This document shows positions 44,762-52,172 of a DNA stretch of 64,000 bases, one piece after another. The notes beneath the pieces were generated by a model, which was given only the letters and a program-made list of their open reading frames with translations, searched no databases and was not told the DNA's origin. Both the position numbers and the translations under genes were made by a program. Source of the DNA: Iamia sp035575815. GTDB lineage: Bacteria > Actinomycetota > Acidimicrobiia > Acidimicrobiales > Iamiaceae. Each line of letters begins with the position of its first letter. Within the stretch, counting starts at the first letter, position 1. Where the stretch lies: positions 10,687-74,686 of the forward strand of contig NZ_DATLXO010000105.1 of the NCBI RefSeq assembly GCF_035575815.1, given 5' to 3'.

Positions 44762-45202
44762 CGGGCGGAGCAGGCGGGCGACGGCGTCGAGGGCCAGGCG
44801 GTACCCGTCGCCGCCGAAGCCGGCGATGGTGCCGGCGGCCACCGGTGCGATCACCGAGGTGTGGCGCCACGGCTCGCGCCCCCCCGGGTTCGAGAGGTGG
44901 AGCTCGACGATCGGACCTCCGAAGGCGGCGAGGGCATCGTGCAGCGACCAGCCGTAGTGGGTGAGGGCGCCGGCGTTGACGACGACGGCGGCGACCCGGC
45001 CCCGGGCGCCGTGGACGGCCTCGACGAGGACGCCCTCGTGGTTGGACTGGACGTGCTCCACCACCAGCCCGTGGAGCTCGGCCTCCGTGGCGGCGGTGGC
45101 GACGTGGTCGTCGAGGGTGGCGGTGCCGTAGATCTCGGGCTGACGCTCACCGAGCAGGTTCAGGTTGGGTCCCGAGAGCAGCAGGACGATGCCTGGCGTC
45201 AT
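44759..45202 (-). CDS. aroQ: 3-dehydroquinate dehydratase, type II
   Basis: AroQ dehydrates 3-dehydroquinate in the shikimate pathway. VLLLSGPNLNLLGERQPEIY contains the flexible active-site loop with Arg and Tyr, VEHVQSNHEGVLVEAVHGA follows, NAGALTHYGWSLHDAL binds substrate, and VELHLSNPGGREPWRHTSV holds the catalytic His. At 147 residues it is the standard length. It follows aroB by 24 bases. Confidence 0.97.
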   Translation of the reverse strand: MTPGIVLLLSGPNLNLLGERQPEIYGTATLDDHVATAATEAELHGLVVEHVQSNHEGVLVEAVHGARGRVAAVVVNAGALTHYGWSLHDALAAFGGPIVELHLSNPGGREPWRHTSVIAPVAAGTIAGFGGDGYRLALDAVARLLRP

Positions 45203-45226
45203 CGTGGGACCTCGCGGATCGGTCGG

Positions 45227-46234
45227 TCAGGCACGGCGGATGGCCTCCATGGCGCCGAGGAGCAGGGAGCGGTCGGGAACGGCGACGGGCTCGACGCCCC
45301 GTGGCCCGTCGAGCACGAAGGTCACGCCCGCGATCGCCTTCTTGTCGCGGGCGAAGAGGTCGACCAGGCGCCCGGGTTCGAGGTCGGGGGGGAGGTTCAT
45401 GGGCAGGTCGTAGCCGGCGACCACCGACCGGTGCTCGGCCACCCGCTCGGCGTCGATGCGGCCCAGGCGGTGAGCGACCTCGGCCGCGTAGATCAGGCCC
45501 ACGGCGACGGCCTCACCGTGGCGCAGCCCGTAGTCGCCCTCGGTCTCGATGGCGTGGGCGAGGGTGTGGCCGTAGTTGAGGATCGCCCGGCGGCCCCCCT
45601 CACGCTCGTCGGAGGCGACGATGTCGGCCTTGCAGCGGACGCACGCGGCGACGGCTTCGTCGAGGGGGAGGTCGGGCAGGTCGTCGACGCCCAGGAAGGC
45701 GTACTTGGCCATCTCGCCTCGACCGGAGCGGTGCTCGCGCGGCGGCAGGGTGCCGAGGGTCTCGGTGTCGCAGAGCACCGCCGAGGGCTGCCAGTAGGCG
45801 CCGACGAGGTTCTTGCCCTCGGGGAGGTTGACCCCGGTCTTGCCGCCGATGGCGGCGTCGACCTGGCCGAGCAGCGTCGTGGGCACGTGGACCACGGGCA
45901 CGCCCCGGTGGTAGACGGCGGCCACGAACCCGGCCACGTCGGTGACCACCCCGCCGCCCACCGCGACGATCACGTCAGCCCGGGTCAGGCCCCACTGGGC
46001 GAGGTCGCGACAGAGGTCCTCGACCGTGCCGAGGTGCTTGGTCTCCTCGCCGTCGCCGATGGGGAAGACCTGGCTCGGCACGCCGGGGTCGACCGTCCAC
46101 CCGATGCTGGACTGGGTCACGATCGCCGCGCGTCGGGCGCCGACGGGGAGAACCTCCAGCAGGCGGTGACGGGCACCGGAGCCGACGAGCACGGGGTAGG
46201 TCCGGTCGCTCAGGGCCACGGCGAGCTCGATCAC
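45227..46234 (-). CDS. aroB: 3-dehydroquinate synthase
   Basis: AroB cyclises DAHP using NAD and a divalent metal. VIVAVGGGVVTDVAGFVAAV is the NAD site, VPTTLLGQVDAAIGGKTGVN binds phosphate, GEMAKYAFLG has the metal Glu, and RAILNYGHTLAHAIE with LRHGEAVAVGL supply the His ligands. It is 335 residues. The GTG start overlaps the aroK stop (GTGA). Confidence 0.97.
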   Translation of the reverse strand: MIELAVALSDRTYPVLVGSGARHRLLEVLPVGARRAAIVTQSSIGWTVDPGVPSQVFPIGDGEETKHLGTVEDLCRDLAQWGLTRADVIVAVGGGVVTDVAGFVAAVYHRGVPVVHVPTTLLGQVDAAIGGKTGVNLPEGKNLVGAYWQPSAVLCDTETLGTLPPREHRSGRGEMAKYAFLGVDDLPDLPLDEAVAACVRCKADIVASDEREGGRRAILNYGHTLAHAIETEGDYGLRHGEAVAVGLIYAAEVAHRLGRIDAERVAEHRSVVAGYDLPMNLPPDLEPGRLVDLFARDKKAIAGVTFVLDGPRGVEPVAVPDRSLLLGAMEAIRRA

Positions 46235-46881
46235 CGGTCCCCCCCGTCAGGCTGAACGGGCCGACCGGGACCGTCGGGCCGATCCGCCCCGGCGGCCGCG
46301 TCGACCTCATCGGCCTCCGCGGCCCGGACCTTCTCGGCGATGCGCACCGCCAGCTCCCGCTTGGGCTTCTCGTGGGCCAGGTGGAAGGGCTCGACGTCGA
46401 TCACGAGGTGGGCGACCTCCTCGTAGAGCGGGGCACGCTCATCGAGCAGTCGTTCGATGGCCGCCGCGGGGTCGTCGTCGAGCAGCGGACGCTGGCCCCT
46501 GCGGTCGAGGCGGGAGACGAGGTGGGGGGCACCGGCGCGCAGCCACACCACCCGGGCGCGCGCGACGAGGGCGGCCCGGTTCTCGGCGGTGACGACCACT
46601 CCGCCGCCGGTGGCGATGACCGCAGGGCCCGGAGCCGCCAGCAGGTCGGCCAGCAGGTCGGCCTCGGCCCGGCGGAAGCCAGACTCCCCCGCGGTCGAGA
46701 ACCACTCACGGATCGTGCGTCCCGAGCGGCGGACCAGCTCGTCGTCGGCGTCGACGAAGGGCCGCTCGAGCCGCGCCGCCAGGCGACGGCCGACGGTGCT
46801 CTTGCCCGAGCCCATCATCCCGACCAGCACGATCGGCACGGAGCGGCGCGGCGCGGTCTCGGGAGCGACGCCGTCAGCCAA
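46231..46881 (-). CDS. aroK: Shikimate kinase
   Basis: AroK phosphorylates shikimate. PIVLVGMMGSGKSTVGRRLA is the P-loop, VDADDELVRRSGRTIREWF the substrate-binding Asp/Arg region, and VIATGGGVVVTAENRAAL the second substrate motif; RGQRPLL is the lid. I use a TTG that overlaps the aroC stop by eight bases (TTGGCTGA), mirroring the GTGCCTGA junctions elsewhere in the window; GTG at SVPIVLV would also work. A C-terminal tail of about 40 residues, rich in Asp and Pro, is extra. Confidence 0.92.
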   Translation of the reverse strand: MADGVAPETAPRRSVPIVLVGMMGSGKSTVGRRLAARLERPFVDADDELVRRSGRTIREWFSTAGESGFRRAEADLLADLLAAPGPAVIATGGGVVVTAENRAALVARARVVWLRAGAPHLVSRLDRRGQRPLLDDDPAAAIERLLDERAPLYEEVAHLVIDVEPFHLAHEKPKRELAVRIAEKVRAAEADEVDAAAGADRPDGPGRPVQPDGGDR

Positions 46882-48061
46882 GGGGGCCGTCCCGGAGCGC
46901 GGCGAGGTAGCCGTCGCGGTTGCGGCGGGTCTCGGCGACCGTGTCGCCGCCGAACTTGCGGGCGACCTCATCGGCGAGGACGAGGGCCACCATCGTCTCT
47001 GCGACCACGCCCATGGCGGGCACCGCAGTGACGTCGGTGCGCTCCTTGAACGACACCGTCTCGGCCTTGGTCAGCACGTCGACGGTGCCGAGCACGGGGC
47101 GGTTGAGCGAGGCCAGGGGCTTCATGGCCACCCGGGCGATGACCGGCTCGCCGGAGGTCATCCCGCCCTCGAGGCCGCCCGCCCGGGTGCTGGTGCGCCG
47201 GTAGACCTGTGCCTCGGCGTCCCAGGTGATGGGGTCGTGGGCGGCGCTCCCCCGCCGACCGGCGACATCCCAGCCGTCGCCGATCTCCACCGCCTTCACG
47301 GCCTGGATGCTCATCAGCGCCCCAGCCAGGAGGGCGTCGAGCTTGCGGTCCCAGTGGACGTGGCTGCCCAGCCCAACGGGCACACCGTGGGCGACGATCT
47401 CGACGATGCCACCGAGCGAGTCGCCCTCCTTGGCCGCGTCCTTGATCTCGGCGACCATGGCCGCGGAGGCCACCGGGTCACCGCAGCGGACCTCATCGGC
47501 GTCGATGCGCTCGAGGTCGGCGAGCGCGGGAGGGGGTCCGGGCGAGGCAGCGACGGCGCCGATGCGCACCACGTGGGAGACGATGTCGACGCCGAGGGTG
47601 GCGAGCCACAGCTTGGCGAGGGTGCCGGCGACGACCCGGGCTGCGGTCTCGCGGGCCGACGCCCGTTCGAGCACGTCGCGGGAGTCGACGAAGCCGTACT
47701 TCTGCATGCCGGCCAGATCGGCGTGCCCGGGGCGGGGTTGGGTGAGGGGGATGCGGGTCGGGCCGTCCTCGGCCGCCACGGACATCTCCCGCTGCCACTT
47801 GTCCGGGTTGCGGTCCCACTCGGTGTTGGCGACCTGCACCGCCACCGGCGAGCCGAGGGTGCGGCCGTGGCGGACCCCGCTCTGGAGGGTCACCTCGTCG
47901 ACCTCGAAGCGCATCCGCGGCCCCCGGCCGTAGCCCAGGCGCCGGCGGGCCAGCTCCTCCTGGATGTCGGCGACGGTCACCTCCAGCCCGGCGGGCAGGC
48001 CCTCGACGATCACGACGAGGGCCCGGCCGTGGGATTCACCGGCGGTCAGGAAGCGCAGCAC
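46874..48061 (-). CDS. aroC: Chorismate synthase
   Basis: AroC makes chorismate from EPSP with reduced FMN. MLRFLTAGESHGRALVVIVE has the first conserved His, RRLGYGRGPRMRFEVDEV follows, and GHADLAGMQKYGF, DVLERASARETAARV, VPVGLGSHVHWDRKLD and RNRDGYLAALRDGPLG are typical. It is 395 residues, standard length. TAGGTT lies six bases before the GTG, so this heads the aroC-aroK-aroB-aroQ mRNA and is leaderless. Confidence 0.97.
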   Translation of the reverse strand: MLRFLTAGESHGRALVVIVEGLPAGLEVTVADIQEELARRRLGYGRGPRMRFEVDEVTLQSGVRHGRTLGSPVAVQVANTEWDRNPDKWQREMSVAAEDGPTRIPLTQPRPGHADLAGMQKYGFVDSRDVLERASARETAARVVAGTLAKLWLATLGVDIVSHVVRIGAVAASPGPPPALADLERIDADEVRCGDPVASAAMVAEIKDAAKEGDSLGGIVEIVAHGVPVGLGSHVHWDRKLDALLAGALMSIQAVKAVEIGDGWDVAGRRGSAAHDPITWDAEAQVYRRTSTRAGGLEGGMTSGEPVIARVAMKPLASLNRPVLGTVDVLTKAETVSFKERTDVTAVPAMGVVAETMVALVLADEVARKFGGDTVAETRRNRDGYLAALRDGPLG

Positions 48062-48067
48062 GCCGCG

Positions 48068-48073
48068 AACCTA
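48068..48073 (-). promoter_or_regulatory. -10 box (TAGGTT) for the aroC operon
   Basis: TAGGTT is followed by six bases and then the GTG of aroC. Confidence 0.5.
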
Positions 48074-48112
48074 GGGCCTGACCTGCTCGGGCTCCGACCC
48101 GGCTCGTTGCGC

Positions 48113-48928
48113 TCAGCCCCCGGCACGCACCAGGGCGAGGAAGTCGGCGGTCGAGGCACCGTAGACGTCGAGCACTGCAGCGCTGGCGAGCAGCATCAAC
48201 ACGCACCCGAGCGCGAGCCACGGGCCGAACGGGAAGTTGGCGCTCTTGCGGCCACGGGCGAAGAACGCGACGAGCCCGGCCACGATGCCCAACAGGCACG
48301 CCGCGATCACCGCGTAGAGGCAGAGGATGGGGTGCACCCAACCCAGGTAGAGCCCCATCAGGGCCGCCAGCTTCACATCGCCCAGGCCCATGCCCCGGGG
48401 GTAGATGAACGCAGGGATGAACAGGAACAGGAAGTACCCGACCGAGCCTCCGAGGGCGAGCAGGAGCCGCTCCGGCTCGCCCTCGACCGCGGAGGTCACC
48501 CCGATCAGCACCACCGAGACCCCGAGGACCGGGAACGTGATCCGGTCGAGCAACCGGTAGAGCTCGAGGTCGATCACCGCCTGGGCCAACAGCGTCGAGA
48601 ACAGGACCAGGAACGCAACGAGCGCCCAGGAGATCCCGAAGCGCACCGCGGCGGCCACCCACAGGAGGGCATTGCCCACCTCGACGAGGGGGTAGGCGAG
48701 GGCGATCGGCTCGCCGCACTGGCGGCACCGGCCCCGGAGGAGCATGAAGGAGACCACCGGGATGTTGTCGGCGGGCCGGATCGGCTCCTCGCACTGCGGG
48801 CACCGCGACGACGGTCTCGACAGCGACTCGCCATCGGGCAGCCGCACGATGACCACGTTCAGGAACGATCCCACGGCCAGCCCTGCGACCCCGATCGCGA
48901 TGAGGGTCACGACGGAGGGGTCGGCCAT
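48113..48928 (-). CDS. Type IV prepilin peptidase (A24 family)
   Basis: This polytopic membrane protease cuts and methylates type IV prepilins. The N-terminal domain has the two CxxC pairs: SRCPQCEEPI and GRCRQCGEPI. The catalytic aspartates are in AVIDLELYRLLDR and GMGLGDVKLAALMG. SFLNVVIVRLP at the N-terminus is also typical. It is 271 residues with about eight helices. Other pilus genes are not in the window. TAGGGT lies eight bases before the ATG. Confidence 0.93.
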   Translation of the reverse strand: MADPSVVTLIAIGVAGLAVGSFLNVVIVRLPDGESLSRPSSRCPQCEEPIRPADNIPVVSFMLLRGRCRQCGEPIALAYPLVEVGNALLWVAAAVRFGISWALVAFLVLFSTLLAQAVIDLELYRLLDRITFPVLGVSVVLIGVTSAVEGEPERLLLALGGSVGYFLFLFIPAFIYPRGMGLGDVKLAALMGLYLGWVHPILCLYAVIAACLLGIVAGLVAFFARGRKSANFPFGPWLALGCVLMLLASAAVLDVYGASTADFLALVRAGG

Positions 48929-48936
48929 GGCGACGG

Positions 48937-48942
48937 ACCCTA
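48937..48942 (-). promoter_or_regulatory. -10 box (TAGGGT) for the prepilin peptidase gene
   Basis: TAGGGT is followed by eight bases and then the ATG start. Confidence 0.5.
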
Positions 48943-48994
48943 CTGGCGGCCGGATCCGGCGTCGGGCATGCGTCGAAGCCGGCTCCAGGCGTGG

Positions 48995-50080
48995 TCAGCC
49001 CGGTGGTTCGGCCCCCACGACCTCGGCCTCCACCGCCGCGACCACCGCCTCGGCGAGGGCCGCGGCACCGTCGCGGTCGAGGTGGATGCCGTCGCCCTGG
49101 CGGAGCGACCGGCCGTCGGCGGCAGTGGCCTGGTAGTCCTCGCCGTCGGGGCTGAGGACGGGGCGGCTGTCGAGGAAGCGCACCCACGGCCGGCCCTCGG
49201 CCTCCGACGCATAGATGTCGTCGAGCACCCCCATCCGCGCGTCGAAGCCGGCGTCGCGCATGTGCGGCTGGCCGACCCAGAGGACGAGGCGCCCGGGGCC
49301 CCGGAGCTGATCCATGATCACGCCGACCCGGCGGCGGTACTCCTCCTGCCACTCGGGCGTCGACGGCGCGAAGGCCTTGCCGTCGACCTCCATGCCCTGG
49401 GAGTCGTTGGCCCCGAACATCACCACCACCGCCTCGGGGTCGGTCGGCAGGACCTCCTCGGCGAAGTAGCGGGGCCAGTCGAAGAAGTCGGGCCGGGTCA
49501 GCCCCGAGCTGACCTGCGGGTGGGTCGTCAGGTCGATCTCGGCGCGCCCGGTGACGGCCTCGGTGACCGACTGGGCCAGCTCGATGGTCATCGAGTCGCC
49601 GCCGAGCCAGACCCCGAGGGGCTGCTCGGCGCTCGGCGTGCGACGGGCGATGGGCGGAGCCGTGGCCTCCGCCGGCGTCGTGGTCGTGGTCGCGACCACC
49701 GCCGGGTCGAAGGCCTCTGCGCCGGGCTCCTCGTCGCAGGACTGGCTCTCCTTGTCCGCGGCCCGCCGGATCACCGCCCTCGCGTCCTTGAGCTGGGTGA
49801 CCCGACCGATCGCGCAGAACGGCGACACCGCTGCCTTGGCCACGTCCCGCTTCCAGCCGACGGGTTGGCGGGTGGCCAGCTCGGCCATGCCGTCCGCGTT
49901 GAGCAGAGCGGCGAGGAGCAGTGCCACCGCGCCGATCACCAGCACCCGCCCGGCCGGGATGGGACGGGCTCCGGCCAGGTCGTGGTAGCGCAGCGAGCGA
50001 GGCTCGGAGCGTGGGCGGACGGCCACGCCAGGCGGTGGCCGCCGCTCGTGCTGCTCCCCGTGCGGGTCCGGGTGGGTCAC
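48995..50080 (-). CDS. Membrane-anchored SGNH hydrolase (DUF459-like)
   Basis: After a short cytoplasmic part and one helix (VLVIGAVALLLAALLNADG), the external domain has VWLGGDSMTIELAQS (block I Ser), VVVMFGANDSQGM (block III Asn) and GDGIHLDRDGAAALA (block V Asp/His). Such proteins are esterases or acyltransferases on glycans and often pair with MBOAT proteins, one of which lies about 3 kb upstream in this cluster. The GTG overlaps the stop of the GH5-like gene (GTGA), so the two are co-translated. It is 361 residues. Confidence 0.85.
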   Translation of the reverse strand: MTHPDPHGEQHERRPPPGVAVRPRSEPRSLRYHDLAGARPIPAGRVLVIGAVALLLAALLNADGMAELATRQPVGWKRDVAKAAVSPFCAIGRVTQLKDARAVIRRAADKESQSCDEEPGAEAFDPAVVATTTTTPAEATAPPIARRTPSAEQPLGVWLGGDSMTIELAQSVTEAVTGRAEIDLTTHPQVSSGLTRPDFFDWPRYFAEEVLPTDPEAVVVMFGANDSQGMEVDGKAFAPSTPEWQEEYRRRVGVIMDQLRGPGRLVLWVGQPHMRDAGFDARMGVLDDIYASEAEGRPWVRFLDSRPVLSPDGEDYQATAADGRSLRQGDGIHLDRDGAAALAEAVVAAVEAEVVGAEPPG

Positions 50081-51675
50081 CTGACCTCCACCTCGTACGG
50101 TGAGTCGACGACGCCCAGCGTCGCGTACCAACCTCCGGTGGTGCGGGTCAGGGTGATCTCGTCGATCCCCTCTCCGGTGACCTCCGGCTCGTCCTCGCCG
50201 GGGACCCACAGGACCATCTCGCTACGGCGGGCCAGGTCGTCATCGAGGGCGCCGGTGAGGCGGAGCTCGCCGCTCTCGGGGTCCGACCGGAGCTCGGTGA
50301 GGCGTCCCGGCGCGGCCCGGGGGTAGGCCCGACCGGCGACGCGGAGAAGCGGAACGTTGGGCCCGGCGTCGACGTCGGCGGGACAGGCCACGTCGTTGAG
50401 CTGGATCTGGTCCTCGGTCGGGCGGCGACCGGGCACCCCGATGCTGTGGGGGTCGCCGCACCACTGGCGCCACTGCCACTGGGCACCACCGGCGAGGTGC
50501 TCGTCTTGGGCCGCCGCGATCCGGCGCAGCACGTCGAGGGCCTCGTCGTCGGTGGAGAACACCCCGTACTCTCCGACCCAGAGCGGCCAGCCCCGGTCCT
50601 GAGCGGTCTGGGCCGAGACGTCGAAGGTCTGCTCGACGGTCAGGATCTCGGGGCCGATGACCTCGGCGTAGATGTGCGGGGCGAAGGCGATCTGGTCGTC
50701 GGTGGTGAACCCGTTCGACGGCATGGTGCCCGGCAGCGGGAAGCCGACGATCGGCTCGATGAAGACGATGTGGGGGAAGCCCCCGGCCCGGGTCTCGCCG
50801 CCGCGGACCCGGGAGAGCACCGAACCCATGAGGTCGGTGTAGAGCCACTCGGAGGCGGGTGCGTCGAACACCAGGTTCGGCTCGTTGAACAGGTCGAAGC
50901 CGGCGACGGCGGGGTCATCGGCGAAGGCGGCGGCCAGGCGCCCCCACGTCGCGGCGAAGGCGTCACCGATGCCGTCGCGGTTCTCGTAGAAGGAGGTGAA
51001 GGCGGCCTTGACCGCAGGCGCGCCCTCCCGGCTCCCCAACGGTCGACAGGTGTCGGCCCCGTCGGTGAGCGTCGCCCACAGGGGCGCGCCGTCCCACCCG
51101 ATGGCCGGCTCGGTGCCCTGGTCGCACTGCCCGTCGGATGGCGACGCGACGAAGCGGCCCCATGCGTCTTGGTGCATGTCGATCACGGTGTAGATGCGCC
51201 GCTCGGCGGCGGCGGCCACGGCCTGCTCGATGCGGGCGACGTAGTGCGGGTCGATCCGGCCCCGCTGGGGCTCGAGGGCCGACCACGACACGATGAGGCG
51301 CACGACGTTGAATCCGTTGGCCGCCATCTGGTCCCAGTCGGCGTCGGTCGGCGGCCGGGTGGGCGCGAAGGCGGGGTCGGCCTGGTGGTAGTCGCCCAGG
51401 GAGCTGAGGTTGGCACCGCGCAGGAGCACCTCGCGGCCCTCGTCGTCGACGACGAGGGCCCGGCCACCCGTGCGTGCCACCCGCAGCCGCCCCAGGGCGG
51501 GCAGGGCATCGGCCGGCGCGGTGACCTCGTCGCCGTCGACGGTGACCTGCTCCGAGGGTCCATCGGGGCCCGCGGTGCTCGGCCCAGCAGGGCCGTCGTC
51601 GTCAGCGCCGGAGCCCGAGCAGGCGCCCAGGAGCAGGAGCGCGATGCAGACCGCTCCCAGCACCCGTCGTCGCAT
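50077..51675 (-). CDS. GH5-family lipoprotein glycosidase (endoglycoceramidase-like)
   Basis: The 532-residue protein starts with a lipoprotein signal (LLLLGACSG, Cys19). The barrel begins near LLRGANLSSLGDYHQ and contains the GH5 acid/base in AGFDLFNEPN (Glu265) and the nucleophile in LWVGEYGVF (Glu369). Its C-terminal beta domain resembles that of endoglycoceramidases. It would act on glycolipid or glycan substrates at the cell surface. TAGGTT lies six bases before the ATG, so it probably heads an mRNA with the SGNH gene. Confidence 0.87.
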   Translation of the reverse strand: MRRRVLGAVCIALLLLGACSGSGADDDGPAGPSTAGPDGPSEQVTVDGDEVTAPADALPALGRLRVARTGGRALVVDDEGREVLLRGANLSSLGDYHQADPAFAPTRPPTDADWDQMAANGFNVVRLIVSWSALEPQRGRIDPHYVARIEQAVAAAAERRIYTVIDMHQDAWGRFVASPSDGQCDQGTEPAIGWDGAPLWATLTDGADTCRPLGSREGAPAVKAAFTSFYENRDGIGDAFAATWGRLAAAFADDPAVAGFDLFNEPNLVFDAPASEWLYTDLMGSVLSRVRGGETRAGGFPHIVFIEPIVGFPLPGTMPSNGFTTDDQIAFAPHIYAEVIGPEILTVEQTFDVSAQTAQDRGWPLWVGEYGVFSTDDEALDVLRRIAAAQDEHLAGGAQWQWRQWCGDPHSIGVPGRRPTEDQIQLNDVACPADVDAGPNVPLLRVAGRAYPRAAPGRLTELRSDPESGELRLTGALDDDLARRSEMVLWVPGEDEPEVTGEGIDEITLTRTTGGWYATLGVVDSPYEVEVR

Positions 51676-51681
51676 GGTGTC

Positions 51682-51687
51682 AACCTA
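51682..51687 (-). promoter_or_regulatory. -10 box (TAGGTT) for the GH5-SGNH pair
   Basis: TAGGTT is followed by six bases and then the ATG of the lipoprotein gene. Confidence 0.5.
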
Positions 51688-51730
51688 GTGATCGCCCGCA
51701 CGAGCGACGGGGCACCCGCCGCGTCGGGGT

Positions 51731-51943
51731 TCAGTCGCCCGCGGCTCGATCCAGCGTGTCCTTGACCGTCATGTGCGGGATGCCCGTGGCCTCGGCCAGT
51801 GCCCGCAACGACGCGCCCGCGTCGTGAGCGAAGCGCAGCGCGGCGATGAGCTCGGCCTCGGCCTCGGCCCGCTTCGTCGCGGCCCGCTTCGCCAGGCCCA
51901 GCGCCTGGCGCTGGCGCTTCTCCGTGTTGATGTCAGTGTTCAT
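51731..51943 (-). CDS. Small helix-turn-helix protein
   Basis: This 70-residue protein has a basic first helix (KRQRQALGLAKRAATKRAEA) and a C-terminal HTH: FAHDAGASLRALAEATGIPH then MTVKDTLDRA. It is probably a DNA-binding regulator. GGAG lies about six bases before its ATG, and a 54-residue gene ends ten bases upstream, making a two-gene unit with a palindromic operator. It might be the antitoxin-like or regulatory partner of that small protein. Confidence 0.75.
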   Translation of the reverse strand: MNTDINTEKRQRQALGLAKRAATKRAEAEAELIAALRFAHDAGASLRALAEATGIPHMTVKDTLDRAAGD

Positions 51944-51953
51944 CGCTTGCTCC

Positions 51954-52118
51954 TCACTCGTCTCTGTGGAGGCGCTCGACCAGCATCAGCGCCGTGTCCC
52001 ACGCCTGGGCGGTCCAGGTGTCGGGGGCGACCATGTCACCCTCGATGATGTCGATGGCGTCGAGGAGCAGGAACACCAGATCCCGGATCTCGTCGCTGGA
52101 CAGGTACGCCTCGTCCAC
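51954..52118 (-). CDS. Small acidic protein paired with the HTH gene
   Basis: This frame encodes 54 residues, beginning MDEAYLSSDEIRDLVFLLLD and ending ALMLVERLHRDE, mostly helical and acidic. No family is recognised. The evidence for it is its position: an operator-like palindrome and TACGCT box lie just upstream, and the HTH gene starts ten bases downstream with its own Shine-Dalgarno. Codon third positions are mostly G or C, as in real genes here. Confidence 0.55.
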   Translation of the reverse strand: MDEAYLSSDEIRDLVFLLLDAIDIIEGDMVAPDTWTAQAWDTALMLVERLHRDE

Positions 52119-52127
52119 AAGCCCATC

Positions 52128-52145
52128 AGCGTACGGAACCCGTAC
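52128..52145 (-). promoter_or_regulatory. Operator palindrome overlapping a -10 box
   Basis: GTACGGAACCCGTAC (52131-52145) is a perfect six-base inverted repeat around three bases. On the minus strand it overlaps TACGCT (52128-52133), the likely -10 box nine bases before the GTG of the 54-residue gene. Autorepression by the HTH protein is plausible. Confidence 0.55.
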
Positions 52146-52172
52146 ATTGATGGCAAGGGGCTGGCTCCGGGG

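Noticed and set aside
46457..50326. A 1289-codon plus-strand frame
   Set aside because: It is antisense to aroK, aroC, the prepilin peptidase and the SGNH gene; its composition is typical of a shadow frame.
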